Shown in pieces: positions 52,426 to 64,000 of a stretch of DNA of 64,000 nucleotides. The stretch spans positions 40,472,058 through 40,536,057 of the forward strand of contig OZ026625.1 in NCBI GenBank assembly GCA_964020975.1. The letters are read 5' to 3'. The notes beneath the pieces were generated by a model. The model saw only the letters and a list, made by a program, of their open reading frames with translations, did no database searches and was not told the origin of the DNA. Numbering within the stretch: the first letter of the stretch is position 1; every line of letters begins with the position of its first letter. The translations under genes and the position numbers were made by a program. Origin of the DNA: Hermodice carunculata (lineage: Eukaryota; Annelida; Polychaeta; Eunicida; Amphinomidae).

Positions 52426-52608
52426 ATGCAACGTCAATACGTAGATTCTGTCACACAAGTTATTGGCATTATTAACAGGAACTTCTCGAAAAAGGTCGGC
52501 GACTGGGGGGATTCGGGACAAAACACAATCAAAGCGGGGCTGGGGGTGGACGACTTGTACGCAGTCCCACTCCCAGTCCCAGTCCTGGGGCATGAACTTG
52601 ATGACTGA
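52426..52608 (+). CDS. Candidate small ORF, 60 aa, unknown
   Basis: ATG opens MQRQYVDSVTQVIGIINRNF then SKKVGDWGDSGQNTIKAGLG and VDDLYAVPLPVPVLGHELDD. The stretch is CpG-richer than its surroundings and follows a CpG-containing block (52120-52380). No family recognised and no splice sites decided. A small protein or a first exon is possible; chance cannot be excluded. Confidence 0.25.
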   Translation: MQRQYVDSVTQVIGIINRNFSKKVGDWGDSGQNTIKAGLGVDDLYAVPLPVPVLGHELDD

Positions 52609-54363
52609 TAATTAATGATATGCCATCATATGGTTGCTTCTTCACGACTTTCTTGTGGTCAGGTTGTTTTGTGCTTTCCCAAACTTTGAGTTTATTGAAA
52701 ATTTGGAAGTTTCCATTTTCCTTTTCTTTAACACATAATCCATACTCACGCTCATGGTGGAGGAGAAGAAAAAACATGAAAAGGTTTCATCCTTGATGCT
52801 TCCGCCTTATATGCAATTGCAAAGACAAAGTATATGCACACACCTCATTTTCAACATGAATTTATTTGTAGGCCGTGCATGGTGCCTGGTCACAGCATTG
52901 TATGGGTAGAGTATGGCATGGAGGAATAAACTAGATATATTCCTCCATGAGTATGGGCACTTGTCCTTAGTTTTCAGAAATACTTGCATTTATTGACAAG
53001 AAAATTGCTTTTCCGACATCGTTTCATTTCAAAATATGTTTTTGAAAGTCACATTATAATACATGTATGTTCTTAATTTTTGTTGATTAATTGTATCAAA
53101 ATTGTTGATAATGATATGGTTCTTCCACTGTGTATTGTAAATACAATGTAATTTTTGCATCAGTTTTGTTATTGTCCCACTAACTGTTGGTGCCGTAATG
53201 ACTACTCTTTGTACAGTAGTTCTTAGATTTTTGAAACCCCCCATTTGGGAGACCACCTCCCTTTTGTGACCATTTTCGTTGTGCAAAAGCACCTGCTAAT
53301 GATTATATACCTCTTTTTGGTGACCATCAGCAGAAACTGACCAGTGACCACCCAAACTGACCTCACAAGACCACTTAGCCATTCAGAAATTCCCCATTTC
53401 AGATGTTAAACTCATCAATTTTGTACAATACTGGTAAAATGATTTGTCATTTTAACCAGTTTAGAAATTCAAAATATGTTCACAATTCAAATAAACAAGT
53501 GTACGCAAGACTACAAGATGGAATGGGGTCTAATTTATAGTGAACAGTGTTGTCTGTAGCTTAATAAAATAGAAGGGAGATTTGCCCTGTCCTTTTGTTT
53601 TGCTCCCTGCCCTTTTCTCCTATGTTTTTTTTTTTTTATATTCTGGGCAATTACATTCATTTTGTCATAAAATTTCAATATAATTTAAACTAATTGGCAA
53701 AACAGTGTATCAATTTATCTATTGACCATGAGTATAAGATACAAATTCAGAACTACTTCCATAAAAAAAACCCCCTGTTTTTTGGACTGCTACTTTTGGA
53801 TGGCCGTTTTGATTGTCATTGTGTGCTTTAAAAGTGCTCTTATAGATGAAAGGTGCCCTGCCCCCCTGAAAAGCTGGGGACAACACCGGTGAATATCAAA
53901 TATATTTCAATCTAAACTATAAACAGGAATTCAAAGTACTGGTTTGTTGTTGGGCGGGTGGTGCAAGAGTGGAACCACCTTTGGCAAGCCACCTGCTTTA
54001 TGTGACCCTTTCTTGGATAGTAGGCCTGCTAGAGGTTGTCTCTCAAAGGAGGGATTACTGTATTCTGCATACTGGTTCAATTTCGTGTATATATTTGTCC
54101 CAACAGTAATTTATGCCCGTTGTACAATTACACAAACATTTCCCAGTAAACATTTAATTTGGGAATTTTGGTCACAGCTTAATGGATGGGTACAATATTT
54201 TATCAGTGAACATATAATCTGCGGTAGCTCCCAAGGTCTCCCCAATCACTGCCAACTTCAGGGACTTTTTGGTGGACTCCCAAGACTTTTAGGCTTTAGT
54301 ATGGACCCCTTCAGAAGCTTGAAATGTAAAATGTAGGGTTTCACATGCAGGGTTATCTCTTTC

Positions 54364-54772
54364 TTACCTGAGCGCAGACTCCTGGATGGCGCAAGAGACT
54401 GAGGGCGCCAGTCGGAGTCTGACCCAAGTGTACCAGCCTTTGAATTTACCGTTCCAATCACAATAGCACACACAAATCTTCGTTCAGATTTGAACGTTAC
54501 TCTGCCATCTAGTGTCCTAAGCTAGAACTAATTTATTGACCAATTTATTTATTAATTTGAAGCACGCCATTTGTCGCCGAATATGTATAAAAGAAAACCG
54601 AAATGGCTTTACTAGAATGTGTTTGATTGGTTCACTGGTCGGCATATCTAGCTTACTGATTGGTTTGACGTAGAGAGTTGAAATCAGCGTGTGATTCAAA
54701 TGGTACACTTGGGTCAGACTCTGACTGGCGCCCTCAGTCTCTTGCGCCGTCCAGGAGTCTGGGCTCAGGTAA
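54364..54772. mobile_element. 409-bp inverted-repeat element, 9-bp target duplication
   Basis: Flanked by identical 9-mers ATCTCTTTC (54355-54363 and 54773-54781). Arms of about 85 bp start TTACCTGAGCGCAGACTCC and end GGAGTCTGGGCTCAGGTAA, over 90% identical. The spacer is non-coding though it contains TATAAAAG and several CCAAT-type motifs. Same class as the elements at 34367 and 37340 by target length. Confidence 0.88.
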
Positions 54773-55231
54773 ATCTCTTTCAAAAAAGACACGCCAGGCG
54801 TCACTCCCATAAGACAGAATTAATGGGCATAATTAGGGAGTTAAATAACTTCATCAGTCTAAAATTAAACACTTAAAGGAAGTTGTCACAGTTTGAATAC
54901 TGCTTTGTTTGAGTGGTCCTTCAATTTTTTTTTATTATATAGCTCAAAATTCCAGATGCAGTGAATTCAATTCCAAGGTAACAGTAATTTGATGTAACGT
55001 CAAGATGTGAGGATACACAAAACACTCCATTATCTTGTAAGCGTTTCCATATTGACCAATCAGAAGCCAGCACGTAACGCTTTGCTTCCTGTCCCAAACT
55101 TTAGAAATTTGATAATACAAGATGTACACAAATCTAAGTAGCGTATATAAGCCGTACATGTAGTTCTATTGAATAAGAATAGAACTATTCATGAGTTTAA
55201 AGGATAAAGTTAACACAGTTACCTGAAAAAT

Positions 55232-55415
55232 ACAATGGTCCCTGTTTTGAGTGACCACTCCAATGAGAGACCACCTGCCTTGGAAGACACCTTTTCAACA
55301 TACTTTGCTTAGTACTTTTCTGGTTATTTGTACATCCTATGAGAGACCACCTGTCTAGAGAGACCACAATTTGGTCATATCTAGAGGTGGTCTTTCAAGA
55401 CAGACTTCATTGTAC
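55232..55415. mobile_element. 'GAAACCTGTC' MITE, copy 3
   Basis: AATGGTCCCTGTTTTGAGTG, GAGAGACCACCTGCCTTGG and GGTGGTCTTTCAAGACAG match the copies at 6231 and 10805. Confidence 0.55.
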
Positions 55416-56590
55416 TCACATGCACAGCTCAGAACTCATTATATTTGACATAAGATAACATGTAAGTACATCATACATGAACATATACAAACAATTGTAT
55501 GTGGAATGTACAAGTCAATTGTGCATAACATGGAAGGATTAGCCAGGATAACCAGCACCATGTTGATGCATACCAAAACCCTTACCATGCTCTGAATACT
55601 GGTTGCACTGCTCAGTTCACTTCAGCACAACAGTACTACCTCCCGTATGTGACCAACTCTTCTGCCAGCCTGAAGTGGCCACATACAAAGGATAGTCTTA
55701 AAGTGCAGGGAAAATTTAAAACAATGAAGATATCTACAGTGCCCTAGAGTATGTAGTCACAAAAGCTAACTGGTGTTTTGACAACAGTGGTCAGGTCAGC
55801 TGTATTTATACCTGGTTACATTCAGGAAGGTCCACATGTTGATGCCCTTTTTCAGTACCAGGAAGAAAACGTAACTTGTAAAAGTAGATTTACTAATGAA
55901 AGGTGCATGTGCAAAAACCTTTTCTAAAAAGGGAAGTGAAAAAAAACAACAACAAAAAAACAAAAAACAAAAAAACATGTACGAAATGAAAGTGAAACTG
56001 AAAAGGGCTAAATCTATTACAAACTGCAGTGGGAGACAGCCATAATTTTCAGGATCCATGTGGAGGTCTGTAGTGGAATTCAAATGTGGTTTTTCTGACA
56101 AAAATTTGACTGCTAAACTACAGCCTCATGAATCTGTATCATGAAATGAAATCAGGATGTAAGAGTCACACTTTTTCATGAGGTGGTTTGACTGCCTAAC
56201 ATTGGTTTAAATTTTCAGCTATGGTCAAGCATAAAGCTGATCCTCATTGCTCCTTACAAAATGCAACTCCACAGCTTAACACCCCCCATTGAACAGAGTG
56301 TACTGAAATAATCATCTTTCAATGCTGTTCAAGGTACAGTTTATATCTGTGAAAGCATCGCAGAATATTTATCTCGTTATTCTCACAGTACATAAACTCC
56401 AACATATCACACAACAGTAAGGGTGAAATGAAACCATTCAACATTACTACCATGGATGTACATTGTGTATAGATATATTGAGGCTGTGAAAGGAAGAATA
56501 ATAAATAGGCTTCATTTTATTGTGATTGACGTAGTCAAAGTGAAGTCCTGTAATTAGGCCCAGAGGGCGTACAGGCTATTTTGTTACAAG

Positions 56591-56762
<172 letters not shown>

Positions 56763-56829
56763 AAAAAAGTTCATGTGTGCTAGTTGATTTGCATACAGTG
56801 GACTGGAATAGGTCAAAGTGAAACAATAA

Positions 56830-58655
56830 CTGATTTATAGATAATATAACTGCTTGCATATGTCTGTCCTCCCCTTTCTTACATGTGCCTCTGGAAGACC
56901 AGGGTGCATTTTGAGAGTGTGTGGAACAATTCATATACATCCATGGGCAGCTGAAAGAATAATGTATGAAACCTTGTGTGCAAGAACCAGCATGCTTGTA
57001 CATGTGCATTTAAAGAGAAAAGATGAATGGGCCAGGTCTAGAATATTCATTGGCACATTGTCCCCAAAGTGTACCAAGGAAAACTACCAACCCAGTTTCC
57101 AGTGTAGTACAGAAATGGCAACATTATCTGTCCACATGGAATTCATTGAAAACACAACTGATTATATATCACTTCACCAAGTGCTCCCATTTTGAAAAGG
57201 ATAGATGTACAAGCAAAATATATAATATATAAAGCTGAAGAGTGCATGTTCCCATTTACAAGTAAAACTGATGTGTGTGTGGGGGGCATGTGATGGTTTC
57301 TTCATGGTGGCATGCATGTTTAGGGCACGTGTACTTGCATCTGGACTGTGTGCCACCTTAAACAAATGCTGGCCAACGTCTAGTGCTGGCATCCAGCATG
57401 TTTAGATTTTGCTTCAAACTGTGCCCTAATATATATGCTATGTGAGTAAGTCAAATTGGTGGGATCTGGCATCTGGCGATGTTACATGTGCTTGCACACG
57501 TAATTCGTACAGCAGCTTAATTCTCCTTCAAGTGACTTTGACATGTTTGTGCATTGGATCAAATGGTACATGATACCTAAATGAATTTTTTGCACAGACT
57601 ATTAAACAAAGTACTATTATATTTAATTTTTATGCACATCTTATTTTTATTATTATTTTTTTTAAAGTCTTATGAATATTTCTTTTTAATTTTAAATTTG
57701 AACTTTTTTTTTTTTTTGCTTTTAAATTAGAGATTACATTTTTGCAACAGGTATGTTGCATGAACAGATAGAAATACCAGAGTTTACTGTACTGTGTGTA
57801 TGCACCTCTAATATTGCCTTTCCACATTTTTACTGCTGAAGCCATGTACCTGCATTGGCAGAATCCAGAGTCTGAGGGCCTTGAGATGGGGTTGCCTGGG
57901 TGACAGTTGTAGTACTTGTAGAGGGTATGGTGCAGTGGTTGCCTTCTGAAGGATCCTGTCACTGAAGTGAGGCTACTCCTTAGCATACCAGTCCCACCTT
58001 CATGTGCCAAGTGGAATCAGTGGGATGATCTTTTAAAATTATTCACGTGACATCTCTGACCACCCTATGGACTGGTAGCAAAGACTACCCTACAGAAAGC
58101 TTGTTCAGACAATGATGGAAATCAGTTTACTGAGTACTGGCACTTCTATCAAACGCTGAGGATTCTAATATTTATGGTATATTGTCAGTGCTTCTGTATT
58201 AAAATTTGCTGCATTTAGAACACACTGTCAACTGTATTTTGTCAATTAATTTACCTTACATTTGCTGTATTAAACCAGTAATAACACAGTCTATGTTAGA
58301 GACAATTATTGAATGACAAAAGGTACCATCAAGGTCACCATGCCATCCGAATATTATCAATAATAAATCCAAACACACTCCCCATTAGCAAAGACAGTGG
58401 TATATGACAGTTAATGACCAGCTGAATTTTGCGTTTCTGTGGGTATTTCATGAATTCAAAAGACAGTAAAATCACATTTGGAGTTGATGGAAACACTGAG
58501 CAACTGACTCCAATCATGTGGAGGAGAAGGGAAGTGAATGTGAAATAAAGGCAAGTAATCCTGGAGCCAATTAGGAAGTTGTATGTGTGTGTGGTGGAGA
58601 GGGAAGTGTTCAGACACACTTCCAGTGCAGTGTTAACTTGTTCTACCACAACTAT
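56830..58655. other. Unassigned stretch
   Basis: No exon or clear repeat recognised. A 113-codon open frame at 56854-57195 has no recognisable features. Confidence 0.35.
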
Positions 58656-58664
58656 GCTGGTTAA

Positions 58665-58907
58665 CTCATTCCATAATATGGTCATAGGCCTTGGTCAGTG
58701 GTTCTGGCACTGCCTGGCAAGTCATGCTGCAGCTGCCCTTGCAGCAGCTGCAGCATGACTTGCCAGGCAGTGCCAGAACCACTGACCTAGGACGGTAGGC
58801 ATTTTGGTACTTGAACAAAAGCTCTTTTCATGATGAATTTAAACATGCAATTGTCGTCTTACATCTTGGTAAATATACGTAAATGTCAGGGACTGGTATG
58901 GAATGAG
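58665..58907. mobile_element. TTAA hairpin MITE, copy 3 (243 bp)
   Basis: TTAA on both sides (58661-58664 and 58908-58911). Same length and orientation as copy 1 at 5074, differing by a small number of bases. The 45-bp hairpin is fully kept. Confidence 0.92.
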
Positions 58908-59977
58908 TTAAGGTGTTTTTCAGTGGCTTTTGCATTGCCTGGCAACTCATACTTGGATCCTTTGTGAAAAATGGTTTTGATCTCAGAATTGAATAGTGCA
59001 TTACTGGTGGCATGTAAAAGAACAGGTATGATGATTATGAACTGCGAAGCTGTGTGTGGTATTGAAGTATCAATTTAATTTATGTATCGACTTTATTGTT
59101 TCTCCATGTTTTATGTAATCTGTTCGCTAGTTGTTAAATTTTGTCTTTTCTCTTCTCGCCTTATAAGGGCACTGTATTATGACAAATTTCAATTGTAACT
59201 ATTGGCCCCTAGAGGGCAGAATTGGTTGAAAAAAGAACTTGAACTAACGTGGACTTTGCAGCTGAAGGCCTAGGTATGACCACATTTTTCAGACTAGCAA
59301 AGCAAAGGAAAAACCACTGACTGGAGGTCAGGCACAGTGGTGCTTGAATGCAGGGGCGAATCCAGGAATCTGGAAAAGGGAGGAGGAGGGGGCAAGTGGC
59401 CAAACACTGACTTGTTTGGTGTGTGTGTGTGGGGGGGGGGGGGGTCTGGGGTTCCTCCCTCAGAAAAGTTTGAAAATTTAGGTGTGGAATGATGGATTCT
59501 GAGCCATCTTGGGCATAATTTGCAGGAAATAAAGCAAAGATAGGAAAGTAAATTATTAACAAAAGTATCTATTTAAAAAAAAAATGGGAGTAGCTGAAGG
59601 AGGAGGGCTGTGCCTCCCCCCCCCAAAAAAAAAAAAAAAATTGCTCCTGGAATGAAACCTCATTTTGTGTAGCATATGAGTATGTGCAGTCTACACAGAC
59701 TTCTTAAATCATGTAGGTAAATACAGTATGGAAGTGGGGACTGGGGTGTAATGTGTTAAATGCAAGTCTATGTGCCTTGCCAATCTGTTGAGATCCATAA
59801 TTGATCCTCAGGGACCTGTCATGTTGGACAATGACTTCTCTTCTTCCAGGACAGTTGCATCATTTGCAACCACCATGATGTATTATGATGAGCAGTGTCT
59901 GTCAACACTGGGGGCAGGACACTGTGGTGGTAGGGATACATGTGGGTTGGTTTTGTAGCAATCACAGGTAACATGTA

Positions 59978-60132
59978 CAGTGAAACCTCATAATAACAAC
60001 ACTTGGATATCTGACATATTTATGGAATATACAAGTTTTGAAGGGCTGGAAGCCAAATCCTTAGCTATTTGACTCAGATATTTGACACATTTTGCGTGGA
60101 ACAGGTGGTTTCATTATAATGAGGTTTCAGTG
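59978..60132. mobile_element. 155-bp Tigger-type MITE
   Basis: Ends CAGTGAAACCTCATAATAA and, inverted, CACTGAAACCTCATTATAA, next to TA on the left. Such ends are typical of pogo/Tigger elements; the decayed transposase at 19830-20880 could be of the same superfamily. Confidence 0.7.
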
Positions 60133-60139
60133 TCTGTCC

Positions 60140-62545
60140 ATGATCAGAGACTCCTTTGCTGAAGAACTTTAAATTCTGAACTCAGGAGCAGAACAGCAAG
60201 TACAAACATGTACATGGTATGTACAATATCCTGTGAACAGGCACTTGCAGTACTGGTTTCAAAGAACAAGCTGATGGTACAATTTTAACTGTTTTACTTT
60301 TTTCCTGGTGCTGAGATTTCTAATGGTAACATATTTACACATGCGTTGTGCTGCATGGGCGTCAGCATCAGTTTGATTCTACTGAGATTGGTCAACTTCT
60401 TCCATACAAATTTCTGTGCTTCCTGCATATCTACATAGATTTTGTAAAGCAATAGACGAACATGCTTGTTGTCACTACTGTTTGTTTCTTACCAAAATCA
60501 TATTGGGAGATCTGTGACTTGCCAGACAGAGCAAAACCCGCAGGCTGAAACCTTTGTTAGTCTTATATGCAATTAGTGTAAAGTGCATGTAATCATTTTG
60601 TTTAATGTTGATCCTTGAATCAGTCCGTTGAATCCAAAATTAAAAAACTCAGGTTTTGTTTAACTGGTCAAAATTAGCTGACTGGAGGTAAATTGTTGCC
60701 TTCAGTGATTTTCTATATTAATTTTACTGTCAAAGAAATGAACAAAATGAAAGAGAATTGTTGACAATTCATAACATAATGACATGCCCCAGTCCATAAT
60801 ATATTTTCCATAGGGTGGGATGGGCATTTTAGCTGGCCAACAGGTCCCAAGGAAAGCTGTTCACTATGTCTTGACTTAAGGAGTACAGAGTTTAAAAAAA
60901 CCTGTCAAACTTGAGTTTAGAACCAGTTTTTGTACCACTAGGACCATGGTTGATGCTTCAATTATTTGTACAAATTTATTAACTATTTTTGTTTTTTAAT
61001 TTTAATTTTTGTTTATTGTGCTCTCAAATACAAATATTTGTGTGTCAATTTGGCAGTATCTGAAGCTGACGTGGTGGCCATGTTGAATGATGCTAGCTCA
61101 TGTTGATGTCGGGCCAGAGTCATCATTCTCTGATATGTTATTTGGACATCAAGCTCCAACTCGGCAGACAATCTGTCTTTATATGGGGTGCACTTTAAAA
61201 ATCTTCACTTCAAAGGGTAAAAATTGGATTCAAAATAATAAGTGTGCTTGATACCCACCGTTACCCTAGATTGTTTCTTGTATAGAACATGTACACATGT
61301 ATATGCATGCAGAAAAAAGATCAGTTAAATGATAAATCTTCCAACATATAAATAATAGCATAATTTTTTGTTGTCATTGTGGGTAGATGGATGACCCCAT
61401 TATCAATACAAGTCTATGATACTACACATGTCAAGTGGGTGAGTTGTACTGTGTCGGTTGGTTGTCATGTATTTTATGATGAATTAGTCCCAGGACAAAT
61501 GGGCCTTTTTGGGTAGAATTGGGCACTGGGTTACTGAATATTGCCACATATGTATGCAAGCAGGAGCATTTGTAATCAAATTTACAATAGATCACCTGAA
61601 ATGCAGAGCAGAGAGATGTGGATATTATCCGTGTAAAATCAATACATAGTGACAGTGTATGGGTACATTGTAATGTGAAGATTGGAGTAAAATACATACA
61701 CAGTGACAGTATATTTGGATACCTTGTAGTGTGAAGATGAATGAAGGCAGTTGTTTGCTAATACATGTAGTCCCCAGAGCAGAGAACTGTCAAGAATTGA
61801 CCATCACTTATTGATGGCATATCTTTTTTTACATTCATCAAGGTGTAAAGATATTTTTAAATTGAATTGATTTGACATATTGACATGTACACAGTGGTGT
61901 CAGGTCACTGCAACAAGGAATTGAGGTGGATGGGGGAAGGGGAAAATGGGTGTTCAAAAGAGAATTTACATGCAGTGGGAGATGCAAATATAACTTGTAT
62001 ATTTTGGAAAATGTTGATCTGAATAATACTAAATTTGCCATATATTGCTGTGTTTACAGAACCATATTTTACACTCATTGTCTACTGTGTTGACAGGTAA
62101 AGGGGAAAAATTCAGCAGTACACAGCCCCAGCCATATCACAGGGGGCCAGGTCATAGCACAATGAACAAGTTCAGAACTAGCTAGAGGTCAGGGCATGCC
62201 TTCTGCCATGGAGGCAAGGGATAAATTTTGTTGTGGCCTTCATGAGAATGTGTTTACAGGTCTATCTTTTATTAGTATCATGTTGATTTTGAAATTTCAA
62301 AGATGATAGGATCCTTTAAAATATTCTGTAGTGAAGTTTGTTTGTTTGTTTTTGTTGGTTCCTAACCTTTAACGAGGTGCTCTGAGATAATCATCAAAGT
62401 GGAAGAAGTCCGATTTAGTACTTTTAAAAATGAATTTAAAAAAGCAGAATTCTGAATTTTAAAAAACAGAGCAGAGATATGACATGCAAGTAGTGAAAGA
62501 AAAACTTGTTTCTCATTTCTGTATGCATAATGTTTTTCCACTGCA
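60140..62545. other. Unassigned AT-rich stretch
   Basis: No exon, RNA gene or repeat family recognised. GTCCCAAGGAAAGCTGTTCAC near 60843 is a relic of a CCCTTTCCCCC-type MITE. Confidence 0.35.
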
Positions 62546-62551
62546 TCATTT

Positions 62552-64000
62552 TTACCTCAGCTGACTTGTCAGTCAGCTGAGGTTTTTTGAGGGTCCGTCG
62601 TCCGTCCGTCGTCCGTCCGTCGTCCGTCCGTCGTCCGTCCGTCGTCCACAATTCACATTTTCGACTTCTTCTCCAAAACCGTCAGCCAGATTCACTTCAA
62701 ACTTGGTGGAGATGTGCCTTGGGTGGGTCTCTACCAAGTTTGTTCAAATGGTCACGGTCCAGTGATTTTTGGATTTTTAATGAATTTTTTTGTTCTTTTT
62801 TGGGTAAATCTTAAAAAATCTTCTTCTCCAAAACCGCTCACCCAATTGCTTTCATATCACACAGGAAAACTCCCTAGGACTCCTAGTTCTTAATTTGGTC
62901 ACCAGGTGGCGCTGTGATTTTTTCCTAATATTTTATGAATTTTTGTGTGTTATAGCTATTTTCGACTTCTTTTCCAGAACCATCACTCAGATTAAGCTGA
63001 AACATGGTGGATATGTTCCTTGTAGAAGGGTCAAACAAAGTTGTTCACTATGTGAGAATGCTGCAGATTCCTGATTTTTAACGATTTTTTCAATTTGGGT
63101 ACTTATCGGTCAATGCAGCTTTCCTATTGATTATTATGGAAGTCAATGGGCATTCTAATGCTAATTCACATTTTCGACTTCTTCTCCAAAACCGTCATCC
63201 AGATTAACTTCAAACTTGGTGGCAATATACCTTGGGTGGGTTTCTACCAATTTTGTGCACGTGGTCATGCTCCAGTGATTTTTGGATTTTTTATGAATTT
63301 TTTTGTTGTTTTTTTTGGACAAATCTTGAAAAACCTTCTTCCCCGAAACTGCTTCCCCAAATGCTTTGATATCATACAGGAAGACATCTAGGGACTCCTT
63401 GTTGTTAATTTGTTCACCAGGTGGCGCTGCAATTTTTTTAAAATTAATTTTTTGTGTGGTTTTGCAATTTTTCACTTGTTCTCAGAACCATCCCTCAGAT
63501 TAAGCTGAAATGTGATGGATATATTGTTGTGGAAGGGTCAAACAGTTGTTTACTAGGTGGCACTGCTTTGGATTCCTGATTTTTAAGGATTTTCAATTCG
63601 GGTACTTATCGTTCAATGCAGCTTTCCTATTGATTACTATGTAAGTCAATGGGCATTCTATTGCTAATTCACAGGACACCTGACACAAAATTTACTGTTT
63701 ACTTGATAACTTGAGATCTGTTTTGAGTTAGCTACACATGTTAATTATTGTGTATGAAGGTCATGCTGAGACAGTACATGAATGATCTTGACCTCGTTTG
63801 TGGGGTCACAGTGCAACATACATGAATTCTACTCTTCATTATAACTTGAGAATTACTTGAACTTTAATGTTGCACATGTAGGTGTTCTTGTATAAAGGTC
63901 AGACTTACTCAGAACATGGTGTCCTTGATCCTTTCCCAAGTTCATGAGCTGCAAGTGTGATGAATGTCAAGATCAGCTGAGGCACGGGCTGTTCACACAG
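62552..64000. mobile_element. Family B element, copy 2, cut by the window edge
   Basis: Begins CTCAGCTGACTTGTCAGTCA, then a (CCGTCCGTCGT)n stretch at 62596-62645, then the same units as copy 1 in the same order. Reaches AGATCAGCTGAGGCACGGGC and TTCACACAG at the edge, so almost the whole element is present. Confidence 0.8.

Noticed and set aside
54258-54473. Exon-like block ending CTCAG|GTAAGAAAG on minus, with TATA and CCAAT motifs behind it
   Set aside because: The same block recurs inverted 340 bp away and the pair is flanked by a 9-bp duplication, so it is the arm of a mobile element.

Overview
This is a 64 kb piece of an AT-rich, intron-rich metazoan nuclear genome. The only gene I can name is on the minus strand: the first five coding exons of an ACBD6 orthologue (acyl-CoA-binding domain followed by ankyrin repeats), with its start codon at 36680-36682 and exons down to 8912. 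The rest of the gene lies off the low-coordinate edge. Its introns are 5.3 to 14.8 kb and full of mobile DNA. No bacterial signal, no CRISPR and no rRNA were seen. The repeat style (145-bp satellites carrying GACCTTG / AGGTCAAGGTCA, a TGTCTCCCGG...CCGGGAGACA end hairpin, many TTAA hairpin MITEs, a Penelope-type hammerhead ribozyme) suggests a marine invertebrate. A bivalve or other lophotrochozoan is my best guess, but this is inference from repeat style only.

Layout. 1-5 kb: a long GGTCA-rich element (family A) and a ~52-bp minisatellite. 5-9 kb: a TTAA hairpin MITE and ACBD6 exon 5 (8912-9001). 9-17 kb: more family A copies, a 33-bp tandem repeat, and a pearl/Helentron-like element whose core is five copies of a 145-bp satellite. 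18-23 kb: small MITEs, a decayed pogo/Tigger transposase and a second TTAA hairpin copy. 23.8-24.8 kb: ACBD6 exons 4 and 3 either side of a (GA)n tract. 25.8-27 kb: a second ~147-bp satellite array. 27.4-28.8 kb: a 1.36-kb TTAA-flanked element with a 165-codon ORF related to Kolobok/'Mutator-like' transposase N-termini. 30.2 kb: ACBD6 exon 2. 34.4-36.3 kb: a 1.9-kb foldback element with arrays of the palindrome CACCGTACGGTG at both ends. 36.56-36.9 kb: ACBD6 exon 1 and its promoter. 37.3-37.85 kb and 54.36-54.77 kb: two further inverted-repeat elements, each with a 9-bp target duplication like the 1.9-kb one. 40-44.6 kb: family B and C repeats, a perfect 33-bp-arm hairpin and, at 44158-44203 (minus), a consensus-matching minimal hammerhead ribozyme. 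45-64 kb: a tRNA-derived SINE, a membrane-protein-like ORF, long (TA)n and (GA)n tracts, nested MITEs and a second family B copy running off the high edge.

Apart from ACBD6 the content is mobile and tandem DNA. The strongest new-looking items are the dimer-type hammerhead ribozyme, the group of three inverted-repeat elements sharing 9-bp target duplications, the shortened TTAA element with an intact transposase-head ORF, and a possible divergent first exon sharing the ACBD6 promoter. Most other open frames are chance or tandem-repeat artefacts and are not listed as genes.
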